Below are positions 46,724 to 56,271 of a stretch of DNA of 64,000 bases, piece after piece. The notes below the pieces were generated by a model. The model ran no database searches. It saw only the letters and a list, made by a program, of their open reading frames with translations, and was not told where the DNA came from. Every line of letters starts with the position of its first letter. Position 1 is the stretch's first letter. The translations under genes were made by a program, and so were the position numbers. Location of the stretch: the NCBI GenBank assembly GCA_021799035.1, contig JAJZBG010000002.1, positions 41,844 through 105,843 of the forward strand, read 5' to 3'. The stretch is from Actinomycetes bacterium (GTDB lineage: Bacteria > Actinomycetota > Acidimicrobiia > Acidimicrobiales > Acidimicrobiaceae).

Positions 46724-47956
46724 ATGGCTCTAAATTCATCTGGTTCGATTTTTGATGTGCCCGCAAAGCGCCCTGAGCAGCCATTAGCGGCACGGCTTCG
46801 CCCGACGAGGATCTCCGAGGTCATCGGACACCAGCAGTACCTTGGTGAAGGCGGTCTAATCGGTGCGATGGTTCAGTTGAAGAGGCTGAGTTCCATTCTT
46901 CTGTCCGGGGCTCCGGGAGTTGGCAAGACCACAATCGCTCAGGTAGTTGCCTCCGAAGCGGGATATAAGTTTTTGCCCTTCGTGGCTACCTCGCTGGGGG
47001 TGAAAGAGATCAAGGAAGCTCAGGTTGGTGCGCTGAATGCTTTGCAGGTGATGGGCACGAGGACCGTTCTTTTCGTAGACGAGGTGCATAGGCTGACCAA
47101 GGTGCAGAGTGACGCTCTGTTGCAGCCAGTAGAGGAGGGCGTCTTCACTCTGATTGCTGCTACCACAGAAAATCCTTGGATGGAGGTTAGCCCAGCACTT
47201 CTATCACGGTTTTTGGTGGTGGAGCTTTCGGTGCTGGGGCGTGAAGCTGTAGCGGAGGTTTTGGAAAGGGCTCAGCAAGAGACCGGGTGTGTACTGAAAT
47301 CGGCTGGTGCGGAGCTGATCTACGAATTATGCGGCGGTGATCTGAGAAGCTCGATCAACGTCTTTGAGGCTGCCATGACACTAGCAAAGATCCGCGCTCG
47401 TGGTGGGCAGGTCGAGATCAGTGAAGAGGATGTCCGCTCGGTAAAGAGAACCGTTTCAAATGGCTTGTCTCGCTCAGAGCATTATGAAATGACGTCTGCT
47501 CTTATAAAGTCAATGCGTGGATCAGATGTCAATGCGGCGCTTTACTGGCTTGCCAGACTTCTCGTTAGCGGTGAAGACCCCAGATTCATCGCCAGAAGGC
47601 TTTTGATCTTTGCCTCTGAGGACGTAGGTCTGGCCGATGCCGAAGCCGTAAGCATCGCTCATGCGACAATGCACGCGGCAGAGACGATCGGGATGCCAGA
47701 GGTACGGATAAGCCTCGGACATTGCGTGTCATACCTTTCCATGGCACCGAAGTCCAGAGCAAGTTACGATGCCATCGACAAGGCACTAAAGTTGGCAGGT
47801 AAGACTTTGGGGTGGTCTGTGCCGCAGCATTTGCGCGGAGTAGTCAGCGAGATCGAGGTTTCGCGGGGAAAAACCCAATCGGATGCGGACCCCCAGAGCG
47901 GATTTCCCAAGGGTCTAGCAGAGGTCGAATTTTTCAAGCCGGGGGACCGGAACTGA
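46724..47956 (+). CDS. rarA: Replication-associated recombination ATPase RarA/MgsA
   Basis: From ATG 46724 (AGGAGGGG upstream) the protein has 410 residues. It has PLAARLRPTRISEVIGHQQYLG, Walker A SGAPGVGKTTIA, Walker B RTVLFVDEVHRL, ATTENPWMEVSPALLSRF and the C-terminal SEDVGLADAEAV tetramerisation part. RarA acts at stalled replication forks. An ORF extension to 46631 overlaps aspS and is rejected. It lies between aspS and alaS as in other actinobacteria. Confidence 0.94.
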   Translation: MALNSSGSIFDVPAKRPEQPLAARLRPTRISEVIGHQQYLGEGGLIGAMVQLKRLSSILLSGAPGVGKTTIAQVVASEAGYKFLPFVATSLGVKEIKEAQVGALNALQVMGTRTVLFVDEVHRLTKVQSDALLQPVEEGVFTLIAATTENPWMEVSPALLSRFLVVELSVLGREAVAEVLERAQQETGCVLKSAGAELIYELCGGDLRSSINVFEAAMTLAKIRARGGQVEISEEDVRSVKRTVSNGLSRSEHYEMTSALIKSMRGSDVNAALYWLARLLVSGEDPRFIARRLLIFASEDVGLADAEAVSIAHATMHAAETIGMPEVRISLGHCVSYLSMAPKSRASYDAIDKALKLAGKTLGWSVPQHLRGVVSEIEVSRGKTQSDADPQSGFPKGLAEVEFFKPGDRN

Positions 47957-47985
47957 TTTGTCAGTTGAGTCGAAAGAGGTTTTAG

Positions 47986-48363
47986 GTGACGTTATCTCAA
48001 GGTGTTGACCTTGCTTTGACGGTTGCTCTGCTGGTGCTGGTGATTGCTGTCGCCGTAGAGTTAGCGCGGCTGCGCGAAGTTGCGATGTCGCTTGGAGCTA
48101 CGTTGGGGCGTTTGCAGAGCGAGATGTCACGGCTTGTGGACGAGGTTGCGGAACTGGTCGACGATGCCGGGGAGGACGTAAGCAAGTTCGGGACCCTTCT
48201 TGATGCTGCCAACGCCGTAACAAGTTCTATGGGGAGTGCATCCAAGCTCGCTTACACCGCCGTCGCTTCGCCCGTTGTCAAGGCCAAGGCACTTCGGGCA
48301 GGAATGACGAAGCTTGTAGCTGTTTTCAAACCTGAAAGCGGATCGCGCAAAGGTGGGCGATAG
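47986..48363 (+). CDS. Small membrane-anchored DUF948-like protein
   Basis: The 125-residue protein has one N-terminal transmembrane helix (about 8-28), then a helical, probably coiled-coil stretch (LREVAMSLGATLGRLQSEMSRLVDEVAELVDDAGE) and a basic C-terminus. In actinobacteria a DUF948 protein often sits between rarA and alaS, and both length and layout agree. Function is unknown. The GTG start has AAAGAGG upstream, and its stop overlaps the next gene's start by 1 bp. Confidence 0.72.
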   Translation: MTLSQGVDLALTVALLVLVIAVAVELARLREVAMSLGATLGRLQSEMSRLVDEVAELVDDAGEDVSKFGTLLDAANAVTSSMGSASKLAYTAVASPVVKAKALRAGMTKLVAVFKPESGSRKGGR

Positions 48364-48623
48364 TGGCCAAAAGAATGCGTTGGTTCATCTCTGGAACCGG
48401 TTTCGGGATTGGCGTGGCTATGTGGGTACGAAAGAGAATCAAGACAAGAGTGGAGGAAGTTACCCCGTTGGCAGTTACCAAGGCTACCGCGGAGTCTGTC
48501 ATGCGTTTCAAGGATCGGCTGACGGATGCCGTGCGAGAGGCTCGACGAGAGGCGGAGCGAACCGAGGTGACTTTAAGGAAAGAGATGGGCTTGGACTCAG
48601 AGGGGCAAGCGCAGGTCAAATAG
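48363..48623 (+). CDS. Small DUF6167-like protein
   Basis: The 86-residue protein has an N-terminal hydrophobic stretch with Gly (WFISGTGFGIGVAMWV), then a basic amphipathic helix (DRLTDAVREARREAERTEVTLRKE). Similar small proteins follow the DUF948 gene in many actinobacteria. Function is unknown. The start is GTG, overlapping the preceding TAG, so translation is probably coupled. Family assignment is from memory and position. Confidence 0.62.
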   Translation: MAKRMRWFISGTGFGIGVAMWVRKRIKTRVEEVTPLAVTKATAESVMRFKDRLTDAVREARREAERTEVTLRKEMGLDSEGQAQVK

Positions 48624-48668
48624 CAAAAAGTCCAGGTGTCGCTCGAAACAATGTAGGCTGGCCTTCAA

Positions 48669-51239
48669 ATGAAATCTGACGATCTTCGCAAAGCATTTAC
48701 AAAGTTCTTCACGGATCGCGGCCACGTGGCTGTACCGTCGGCATCTTTGATACCTCACGATCCGACGGTGCTATTTACAGTTGCAGGCATGGTTCCGTTC
48801 AAGCCGTACTTTCTTGGAGAGGAGACCCCTCCATTCAAGAGAGCGACCTCTGTCCAGAAATGCATGCGGGCCGGTGGAAAGCACAATGATCTTGATCAGA
48901 TTGGTCGGACGGCTCGTCACCTCACTTTCTTTGAAATGCTGGGCAACTTCTCCTTTGGGGACTACTTCAAAGAAGAGGCTATCCCCATGGCCTGGCAGCT
49001 GGTGACGGAGGTCCTGGGTTTGGATCCGGAAAAGATCTGGATCACCGTTCACCTCGAGGATGACGAGAGCGAAGCGATCTGGCGAGATGCGGTTGGAGTC
49101 GATCCAGCCAGAATCCAGAGGCTGGATGAGGATAACTGGTGGCAGATGGGAGAAGTTGGACCATGTGGTCCATGCTCGGAAATCTATCTGGACAAGGGGA
49201 TGGAATTCGGGGCTGGCGGGGGTCCAGCATTCGGTTCTGACGAGCGGTTTTTAGAGATTTGGAACCTGGTGTTCATGCAGTTCAATCGCCAGCCTGATCA
49301 GAGTCTGGAGCCCTTGCCGAAGCCGTCGATCGATACGGGTGCCGGTCTCGAGCGAATCCTGCAAATTCTGGAGGGCAAGAGTTCGGTATTCGACACTGAC
49401 GTGATAAGGCCTATACTCGACGTCGCTTCTGATGTAACAAGGACCAAGTATGGCCGCAATGAGGCGAACGATGTGGCCTTGCGAATCATGGCTGATCACG
49501 CCAGGTCGATGTCGTTTCTAGTTGCTGACGGTGTCTACCCTTCGAACGAGGGACGGGGCTACGTTCTTCGAAGGATAATTCGAAGGGCAGCGTTACGTTC
49601 ATTCAGCCTTGGTGTCGACAAGTCTGTAACTCCGCAGCTGGTGGAGTCGGTGGTTTCTGTGATGGGGTCCGCCTATCCAGAGTTGGTAGCAAACAAGGAC
49701 TTCATAATCTCAGTGATATCACGAGAGGAAGACAGGTTCAGGAACACTCTTAAAGCAGGCAGTCTGCTGCTCGACCAGGAGCTTGCTTCAAGCGATGTCG
49801 TTTCCGGGGAATCTGCCTTCAAGCTTCACGACACATACGGCTTTCCGATCGAGCTTACCGAGGAGATCGCTGCAGATCGGGGAGTTAGGGTCGATAGGCA
49901 GGGATTCGATTCCCAAATGAAGATCCAGCGGGAGAGGGCGCGTCTCGCCGGAAAAGAGAGTGGGCTGGACCTTGAGCTGCAGGAGCAATACCGGGAGATT
50001 GTTGAGCAGTTTGGCACAACTAAATTCACAGGCTACAAAGCTGTCTCGGATTCCGGTCGCTTGGTCGGCTTAATTGACAGGCCCCAGCTTGGGGAGATTG
50101 AGCTTTTCTTTGATCGTACACCTTTCTTTGCGGAGAGCGGTGGTCAGGTAGGCGATACCGGGACAGCAAGCACGGACACCGCCCGAGTCAGGGTGTTGGA
50201 TACGACCTACGCCCTTCCTGGCCTGGTTAGGCATCGCGCGAAGGTCTTGTCAGGCGAGCTGCTCCTTGGCCAGATGGCCAAACTGGATGTTGATGCCGAG
50301 CGCAGATCGGCGATAAGGAGAAATCACACAGCTACGCACTTGCTTCATGCTGCTTTACGCGAAGTTTTGGGAGAGCATGTCAAGCAGCAAGGAAGCCTGG
50401 TGGCTCCGGATAGGCTGCGTTTTGACTTCTCGCACTGGGGTCCCTTGACTGATGAGGAAAAGGCTCGCGTGCAGCGCATCGTAAATGTTCAAATTCTCTC
50501 GGGACAGGCGGTGGTCGTAAAAGAGACGTCGAAGTCTGAAGCATTGGAACAAGGTGCCATCGCATTTTTCGGAGACAAATATGGCGATGTCGTGAGGATG
50601 GTCAGGGCAGGCGAGAAGTCTCTGGAGCTGTGCGGAGGGACTCACGTGGATAATCTCTCTGCGATCGGTCCTGTGGTAGTTGTCTCGGAGAGTTCTATTG
50701 GCGCGAATACGAGGCGTCTTGAGGCGCTAACCGGTATTGCTGCTATAGAGCATTTCATGGAGATGGAGAGGCTCGTGCATAAGGCAGCTGACTCCCTTAG
50801 GGCCAGCCCAGCTGAACTGGTTACAAAGCTCGAAGCTATTCGAGAGCGTGAAGCTGAGCTTGCCAGCCAGTTGAAGGCGATGCAGGCAAGGGAGCTGGGA
50901 GCGCTTGCGAAAGATTTGGCAAAGGCAACGAGGAATGGAAGGGTGCTGGCCCGCCGTGATGGGCTTTCTCCGGAGCTCATGCGGGAATTGGCACTTTTGA
51001 CCAGGGCTGAGCCAGGGGTCCAAGTGGTCGTTTTGGTGGGCTCTCCCGATGGCGAGAAGGCGTCGCTAGTAGCCGCCGTTACTCCCGAAAGCAAGCTTGT
51101 CGCATCAGACCTTCTCCGGGATGCTGCAGGCGTCCTTGGCGGAGGGACGGGACGGCAGGCGGAGCTAGCGCAAGCGGGAGGCAAGAATATTGCCAAGCTC
51201 GATGAGGCGGTTTCAATAATCGAATCGTTGCTCTACTAG
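48669..51239 (+). CDS. alaS: Alanyl-tRNA synthetase
   Basis: The 856-residue protein has the AlaRS N-terminus MKSDDLRKAFTKFFTDRGH, FTVAGMVPFKPYFLGEETPP, KHNDLDQIGRTARHLTFFEMLGNFSFGDYFK, the editing-domain zinc motif NHTATHLLHAAL with CGGTHV, and the C-terminal C-Ala domain. It charges tRNA-Ala and clears mischarged Ser and Gly. All key residues look intact. It heads the alaS-ruvX-mltG-aroE group. Confidence 0.97.
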   Translation: MKSDDLRKAFTKFFTDRGHVAVPSASLIPHDPTVLFTVAGMVPFKPYFLGEETPPFKRATSVQKCMRAGGKHNDLDQIGRTARHLTFFEMLGNFSFGDYFKEEAIPMAWQLVTEVLGLDPEKIWITVHLEDDESEAIWRDAVGVDPARIQRLDEDNWWQMGEVGPCGPCSEIYLDKGMEFGAGGGPAFGSDERFLEIWNLVFMQFNRQPDQSLEPLPKPSIDTGAGLERILQILEGKSSVFDTDVIRPILDVASDVTRTKYGRNEANDVALRIMADHARSMSFLVADGVYPSNEGRGYVLRRIIRRAALRSFSLGVDKSVTPQLVESVVSVMGSAYPELVANKDFIISVISREEDRFRNTLKAGSLLLDQELASSDVVSGESAFKLHDTYGFPIELTEEIAADRGVRVDRQGFDSQMKIQRERARLAGKESGLDLELQEQYREIVEQFGTTKFTGYKAVSDSGRLVGLIDRPQLGEIELFFDRTPFFAESGGQVGDTGTASTDTARVRVLDTTYALPGLVRHRAKVLSGELLLGQMAKLDVDAERRSAIRRNHTATHLLHAALREVLGEHVKQQGSLVAPDRLRFDFSHWGPLTDEEKARVQRIVNVQILSGQAVVVKETSKSEALEQGAIAFFGDKYGDVVRMVRAGEKSLELCGGTHVDNLSAIGPVVVVSESSIGANTRRLEALTGIAAIEHFMEMERLVHKAADSLRASPAELVTKLEAIREREAELASQLKAMQARELGALAKDLAKATRNGRVLARRDGLSPELMRELALLTRAEPGVQVVVLVGSPDGEKASLVAAVTPESKLVASDLLRDAAGVLGGGTGRQAELAQAGGKNIAKLDEAVSIIESLLY

Positions 51240-51256
51240 GGAAGCTAAGAGAGCAC

Positions 51257-51679
51257 GTGCGCTTCGTAGGACTGGATTACGGTCAAAAAAGGATCGGCAT
51301 CGCGGTATCAGATTCTGATGGGCTCTTGGCTTTGCCGGTGACATCATTTGTCAGAACCAAGGATCGCAGCGGCGACATTCGTCGGCTCGCTGCGCTCATA
51401 CAGGAGTATGAACCAGCTTTGATCATCGTGGGTTTGCCTCGGCGACTATCGGGTGAGTTGGGTCCGAGCGCCAATGCGGTAAAGCGGTTCGTAACGGACC
51501 TGTCAAAGGAAATCGAGGTTGAGATATTGTTTCAAGACGAAAGGTTCACCACCGTCGAAGCTTCGAAGCGCCTGAGAGAAGCGACTTTGTCCGGCAAAGC
51601 TCAGCGGTCCGTTATAGACGCCTCGGCGGCAGCAATCATGCTGCAATCCTGGCTGGATGGCAGGATGCACGGCCAATGA
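51257..51679 (+). CDS. ruvX: YqgF/RuvX family nuclease
   Basis: The 140-residue RNase H-fold protein starts MRFVGLDYGQKRIGIAVSD, with the first catalytic Asp, then IIVGLPRRLSG, FQDERFTTVEAS and VIDASAAAIMLQSWLD. The family works on pre-16S rRNA processing or Holliday-like substrates. It lies 17 bp after alaS and overlaps mltG by 4 bp. The start is GTG with AAGAGAG near. Confidence 0.94.
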   Translation: MRFVGLDYGQKRIGIAVSDSDGLLALPVTSFVRTKDRSGDIRRLAALIQEYEPALIIVGLPRRLSGELGPSANAVKRFVTDLSKEIEVEILFQDERFTTVEASKRLREATLSGKAQRSVIDASAAAIMLQSWLDGRMHGQ

Positions 51680-52779
51680 GCTTTAGGCAGCGCGAAAGCG
51701 GAGAAATTGATCTTGGCGGCTTGAATGATGCAAGTTTGAGGCTAAGTCGCTCTGAGCTGAGAAGAAGGAAGAAGAGCAGGTGGCGGCTTCTTGTGCTCGT
51801 TGTTGCTGCGGCACTGCTTATTCTTGCAGCAGTTACGTATGGGTACTACCGTTCGCAGGTTGACGGGGGATCGTCAAATGCCTCGGTGACTGTTGTGGCT
51901 ACGCCCGGCGAAGGCTTGGGGCAGTTCGCAGCTGCGTTGGCGTCAAAAGGAGTGATAGGCTCTTCGCTGATTTTCAAACTCTGGCTTCGAACTCAGTCGC
52001 CAGTGGTGCTTCAGGCCGGAACTTACAAATTTAATCTTGACTCTCCATATTCCCGGGTCGTGAAGGGTCTTGAGCAGGGTCCAATACTTGAGAAGCTGGT
52101 GGTACCTGATGGGCTAACGCTAGCGCAGATAGCCGCGAGGGTCGGTAAGCTTCCCGGGCATAGCGCTCAGCATTTCTTAGAAGTTGCTGCCTCTGGAAAG
52201 GTGCGTTCCCCGTTCGAACCAAGCTCGTCGAATTCCTTGGAGGGCCTGCTATATCCTGACACCTACAGCTTTGATCCATCCACTTCAGATGCGACGATAC
52301 TTCAGATGATGTCTGATGCGTTTGTCACTGAGGCATACAAGCTGGGACTTACTCCTCAGACGAGAATGGACAACCTTTCCGCTTATCAGATAATCACGAT
52401 GGCATCGCTTATAGAAAAAGAGGCTCTTTATCCAGGAGACGGGAAAATGGTGGCCAGGGTAATTCTAAACCGATTGGCCCAGCACATGAAGCTGCAGATG
52501 GACTCTACCGTCTACTATGCGCTAGGCAACACAACGGGCCGCCTTACCACTGCAGATCTGCAGGCAAACTCCCCTTACAACACCTACCTGAATTATGGGC
52601 TTCCCCCAACGCCGATTGCAGTGCCTTCGGAAGCTGCGTTGCAGGATGCGCTGTCGCCAACGCCGGGAAGCTGGCTGTACTTCGTTGTTGTTCAGAAGAA
52701 TGGCAAGGAGGCATTTTCGTCAACATTTGCGGGACAGCTTGCGAATGAGCAGCTGGCAAAGAGCAGGGGACTTGGATAG
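51676..52779 (+). CDS. mltG: Endolytic peptidoglycan transglycosylase MltG
   Basis: The 367-residue protein has a short cytoplasmic N-terminus with basic residues, one transmembrane helix (about 36-55), and the MltG fold outside: TVVATPGEGLGQFAAAL, LEGLLYPDTYSF, catalytic Glu in MASLIEKEA, and MDSTVYYALGN, with YNTYLNYGLPPTPI near the end. It cleaves nascent glycan strands. ATG overlaps the ruvX stop. Confidence 0.95.
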   Translation: MSFRQRESGEIDLGGLNDASLRLSRSELRRRKKSRWRLLVLVVAAALLILAAVTYGYYRSQVDGGSSNASVTVVATPGEGLGQFAAALASKGVIGSSLIFKLWLRTQSPVVLQAGTYKFNLDSPYSRVVKGLEQGPILEKLVVPDGLTLAQIAARVGKLPGHSAQHFLEVAASGKVRSPFEPSSSNSLEGLLYPDTYSFDPSTSDATILQMMSDAFVTEAYKLGLTPQTRMDNLSAYQIITMASLIEKEALYPGDGKMVARVILNRLAQHMKLQMDSTVYYALGNTTGRLTTADLQANSPYNTYLNYGLPPTPIAVPSEAALQDALSPTPGSWLYFVVVQKNGKEAFSSTFAGQLANEQLAKSRGLG

Positions 52780-52884
52780 GTTCCGGAATCGCTGACACTT
52801 TTCGCTCAGCAGCTCCTTGGTGCTCTAGGTCTCTAGACTTTGTGGATGGCGATTACGGCAAAGTATCTCGAGAAGGGGCGGTGT

Positions 52885-53811
52885 GTGAACTCTGAGCCGG
52901 TTGACGAGTCAAAGTATGCAGCATTTGTGAATAGAACGCAGATTGCCGCGAGGCCAATGAGCGCCTTCCCCTGGCCCACCGGCGCCACGAAAGTATTTGC
53001 GGTGATCGGTGATCCAATCGCCCACTCGCTCTCGCCGGTGCTACTTAATGCTGCATTCTTGGCTTTGAAGTTGGATGCAGTATATGTGGCTCTGAGCGTT
53101 CAAAGGGAGCAGCTACACGGTGCAGTTCGTGGCATCCGCTCCTTGGGAGTAGCTGGGGTATCTGTGACGATGCCCCACAAGGAAAGCATCATGGTCGAGC
53201 TTGACAAACTAACAGATCGTGCCAGAAAGCTGAACTCAGTCAACTGCGTTTATTGGGAGGATGGAGAGCTCGTGGGTGACTCCACCGATGGCCCAGCTTT
53301 TGTAGCTTCGCTCGAGGAGGAGATCGGGGCGCCGATCCGTGGGAAATCGGTAATGGTGTGTGGAACAGGCGGAGCTGCCCGGGCAATTGTTGTAGCTCTA
53401 TCTGAAGCTGGTGCTGGAGCGATAGTCGTGGTGGGTCGCAGAGCAGAGGCAGTCGAAAGGCTTGTGGGGCTCGGTGGACTTATGACTCGTGCTGGTACCG
53501 CGGATGAAGCTCGAGACTGCGAGATATTGGTTAATGCCACCAACGTCGGTATGTCCGGAACCGAAGGAGAAGGCAAATCTCCAATTCCGGCTGCTTTCAT
53601 CCAAAGTGGGCACTTTGTCTATGACATCGTATACCATCCTTTGGCGACCCCGCTGCTGAGAGATGCATTGACTGCCGGAGCTGAAGCGGCGAACGGCCTC
53701 GGAATGCTGGTACACCAGGCAGCTCGAGCCTTTTGGATTTGGACAGGCGAGGAGGCGCCGCTAGACATCATGTTTCACGTGGCGCGATCTCGAGCTGAGG
53801 TCGCACGCTGA
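52885..53811 (+). CDS. aroE: Shikimate dehydrogenase
   Basis: The protein has FAVIGDPIAHSLSPVLLNAAF (shikimate site), VTMPHKESI with the catalytic Lys, NSVNC, STDGPAFV with the catalytic Asp and the NADP loop CGTGGAARAIVV. It reduces 3-dehydroshikimate with NADPH. The N-terminus is unclear: the frame is open to TTG 52840, I chose GTG 52885 because AAGGGG lies about 7 bases upstream, and ATG 52957 would give the most family-like start. It closes the alaS-ruvX-mltG-aroE order. Confidence 0.9.
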   Translation: MNSEPVDESKYAAFVNRTQIAARPMSAFPWPTGATKVFAVIGDPIAHSLSPVLLNAAFLALKLDAVYVALSVQREQLHGAVRGIRSLGVAGVSVTMPHKESIMVELDKLTDRARKLNSVNCVYWEDGELVGDSTDGPAFVASLEEEIGAPIRGKSVMVCGTGGAARAIVVALSEAGAGAIVVVGRRAEAVERLVGLGGLMTRAGTADEARDCEILVNATNVGMSGTEGEGKSPIPAAFIQSGHFVYDIVYHPLATPLLRDALTAGAEAANGLGMLVHQAARAFWIWTGEEAPLDIMFHVARSRAEVAR

Positions 53812-53828
53812 TGCATGTTTGTTGCATC
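53810..53828 (+). terminator. Weak hairpin after aroE
   Basis: GATGCA and TGCATC form a 6-bp stem around TGTTTGT, starting at the aroE stop codon. There is no T-tract. It lies between convergent aroE and pspA and may help end transcription. Confidence 0.25.
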
Positions 53829-53908
53829 TGAGCGGAGCTGAAAGTACAGGGCTCGTGCAAGTGTTCGTAGTGGCGGCTCTGGATGGAGCGCTTGCGTGAA
53901 TTCGCTCG

Positions 53909-54943
53909 TTAGTGGCTTGAAGACTCCTCATCCAGCATTTTGCGTGCCTGATCTATCGTCATATCCTGTGATGGCACGAGAAGGTCTGATGGTCTGAGAT
54001 CTGTGTCAGGCAGCTTAGAACCCATTGCGTGAATCAGCTTTATGAGCTCATCTGTAGCCTTTGAGAATGCGTCCTGGTCATTCTGAGTTATGGCCTGGTC
54101 AAGTGTTTCATCTAGGGCGTCCAGCGCGGGTTTGATCGAGGATGGAACTTGGTAGACAGAGTCGCCGGTGATTCTTATTACCAGCGAATCGTCCGATGCG
54201 GCAGAGACTTCCTGGGTTGGAGCAGTCGCCGCCGCGCCGATGCCGAGCTGTGCCTTCATGGACTCGAGTTGGTAATCAACGTCAGAGGTTGATGAGCCTG
54301 CCTTTAGCTGGGCTTCTATGTCGTCTTGGGCTGCTGCACCGATAGCGAGGTTGTCCAGAACGCCGGAGTCTGCTAATTCGCTGACGGCGGCAGCGCGGGC
54401 TTGCAGCCCGGTAATTTTGTCCTGAGCCCTGTCGATCATCATCGACACGTCTGTCATGTTTTCTGAAAGTCCGGTAAGTCCCTCCATGGCGCTGGTCGAT
54501 GCTTTCGCCGCCGTGTATTGGGCCTTCATGGTGTCTTTTTGTGATCTGAACAGTTCAAGCTTTGCCTGCAGCTTTTGACCGGTATCCTCCAGGGACTGTT
54601 CTTGGGTTTTTAGTTGTTCTATCTGGGGGGTCAGCTGGTCAATTTGGCCTTTTACCGTGGTAGCTCGTGTCAGCGCCGTTCTTGCTAGGTCATCCTGGCC
54701 TTGTTGAAGAGCCTGACGTGCTTGCCCCTGCAGCTTGTCATACTGGGCCGAAAGAGTTGCCTGCTGTGCTTCCAGCCGTTTCTGTGAGGTCAGGACGTCG
54801 GCAATCGACCTTCTGACCTGTTGGAGATTTTCAAGCATTTTCTGGTAGGACAGGTCCAGTGCCTGAGTCGGATCTTCAGCTTTGTTCAGCGCGGCATTCG
54901 CCTTTTGTTGGAAGACCTGCGACATTCTCTTGAATAGGCTCAT
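53909..54943 (-). CDS. pspA: PspA/IM30 family protein with fused C-terminal PspAA domain
   Basis: The 344-residue protein starts MSLFKRMSQVFQQKANAALNKAEDP, the amphipathic PspA helix, followed by a long coiled coil to about 220. A linker leads to residues 252-340: LVIRITGDSVYQVPSS, ALDALDETLDQAI and LRPSDLLVPSQDMTIDQARKML, which match the PspAA (PspA-associated) domain as I know it. That domain is usually a separate small gene beside pspA. PspA coats and stabilises the inner membrane under stress. Gln and Asp are frequent. The gene is divergent from rodA and convergent with aroE. Confidence 0.87.
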   Translation of the reverse strand: MSLFKRMSQVFQQKANAALNKAEDPTQALDLSYQKMLENLQQVRRSIADVLTSQKRLEAQQATLSAQYDKLQGQARQALQQGQDDLARTALTRATTVKGQIDQLTPQIEQLKTQEQSLEDTGQKLQAKLELFRSQKDTMKAQYTAAKASTSAMEGLTGLSENMTDVSMMIDRAQDKITGLQARAAAVSELADSGVLDNLAIGAAAQDDIEAQLKAGSSTSDVDYQLESMKAQLGIGAAATAPTQEVSAASDDSLVIRITGDSVYQVPSSIKPALDALDETLDQAITQNDQDAFSKATDELIKLIHAMGSKLPDTDLRPSDLLVPSQDMTIDQARKMLDEESSSH

Positions 54944-55140
54944 CTAAGTTGCTCCCGTCCTAAAAGCTGAGGTGGAAAGATAGGTTTAATGTATCGCTAA
55001 AATCTATGTCTTGCATGTGCAGCCGCTGCCATCTTCCTTGATTGGCGTTCTTGTACTTTTAAGACAATTGCTAGTGTCGATTATTAGATTCGAAGATAAA
55101 AAGTGTATTACGTCTTAATTTTAGTTGTGGAGGAGTCTTG

Positions 55141-56271
55141 ATGCCAGCAGACAGGTCGAGAAGTTGGACCCAGACGCTGCTGCATTTCGACTTCACACTT
55201 TTTCTTGTTACAGTGTCGATAGCCTTTCTAGGCGTAGTCATGGTTTATTCTGCCACCAGGGAACAGCTCATCCTGTCGGGCTTGAATCAGTACTCCTACC
55301 TCGAACACCAGGCAGTTTATGTCTTGGTTGGCTTGGTAGTTATGTCCGTATTGGTGACCATTGACTATCATCAGCTTGGCAACCTCGGGTTCGTCGCGTA
55401 CGGAGGCGTGGTTCTTGCGCTTTTGGGCGTCTTGACCCCGATTGGGAAGCGCGCATTAGGTTCTCAGAGATGGTTTCAGCTTGGTCCATTGCAGCTGCAG
55501 CCGTCCGAATTCGCTGCTCTGGCGATCATATTGGCAATAGCTGCCTATCTTCAGGCTCATCAGGAAGACGAGATGGACGCGAAGATGCTGATCAAGATAT
55601 TGATTCTTGCTGGAGTGCCAATGTTGCTGGTAATCAAGCAGCCCGACATTGGGACTGCCCTAGTCATGGGGTTCGTGTTGCTGACGATGCTTGTCCTAGC
55701 GAGGGTATCTTTGGGTTGGCTTGCGATATTGTTCGCCTTTGGGGCGATCGCAGTGGTCGCAATCCTGGCATTAGGGGTGCTTCAGAAGTATCAGCTGCAA
55801 AGGCTAACGTCGTTTGTCAACCCTAACGCTTCAACTCTCCAGAGTGGATACAACCTGGCTCAGTCAAAGATTGCCATTGGTTCTGGCGGGCTGTTTGGGA
55901 CGGGCCTTTTCCACGGTCCACAAACCAACCTCTCTTATGTCCCAGAGCAGCAGACAGACTTTATCTTTACTGCGGTAGGGGAGCAGCTTGGATTCGTTGG
56001 TGCTGGAGGTCTGCTTCTGCTCTACGGGTACATGACATGGAGGGTTTGGAGCGTGATGAGGCGTGCCAGAGATCCTCTAGGAAAGATGTTGGCTGGTGGT
56101 GTTCTGGGGTTTTTGGCCTTCTCCATTTTCCAGAATGCGGGGATGACGATGGGCATCATGCCGATTACGGGGATACCGTTGCCATTTCTTAGCTATGGTG
56201 GATCTGCGGCGTTAGCCTTTTTTGCCTCGATTGGGCTAGTGCTGAACGTAGGCATGAGGAATCCTCGATGA
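55141..56271 (+). CDS. rodA: SEDS family glycosyltransferase RodA
   Basis: The 376-residue protein has about ten membrane segments and the SEDS motifs GSQRWFQLGPLQLQPSEFAALAIILAIA, IKQPDIGTALVM, EQQTDFIFTAVGEQLGFVGAG and GIPLPFLSYGGSAALAFF. The Asp in VPEQQTDFIF-type loops is family-conserved. It polymerises lipid II glycan with a class B PBP, none of which is adjacent. ATG 55141 has GGAGGAG five bases upstream; a TTG codon lies just before. It overlaps the DUF151 gene by 4 bp. Confidence 0.9.
   Translation: MPADRSRSWTQTLLHFDFTLFLVTVSIAFLGVVMVYSATREQLILSGLNQYSYLEHQAVYVLVGLVVMSVLVTIDYHQLGNLGFVAYGGVVLALLGVLTPIGKRALGSQRWFQLGPLQLQPSEFAALAIILAIAAYLQAHQEDEMDAKMLIKILILAGVPMLLVIKQPDIGTALVMGFVLLTMLVLARVSLGWLAILFAFGAIAVVAILALGVLQKYQLQRLTSFVNPNASTLQSGYNLAQSKIAIGSGGLFGTGLFHGPQTNLSYVPEQQTDFIFTAVGEQLGFVGAGGLLLLYGYMTWRVWSVMRRARDPLGKMLAGGVLGFLAFSIFQNAGMTMGIMPITGIPLPFLSYGGSAALAFFASIGLVLNVGMRNPR

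Noticed and set aside
50642..51196. 184-codon minus-strand frame
   Set aside because: Antisense shadow of the alaS C-terminal region; Ser/Ala-rich composition typical of a shadow frame.
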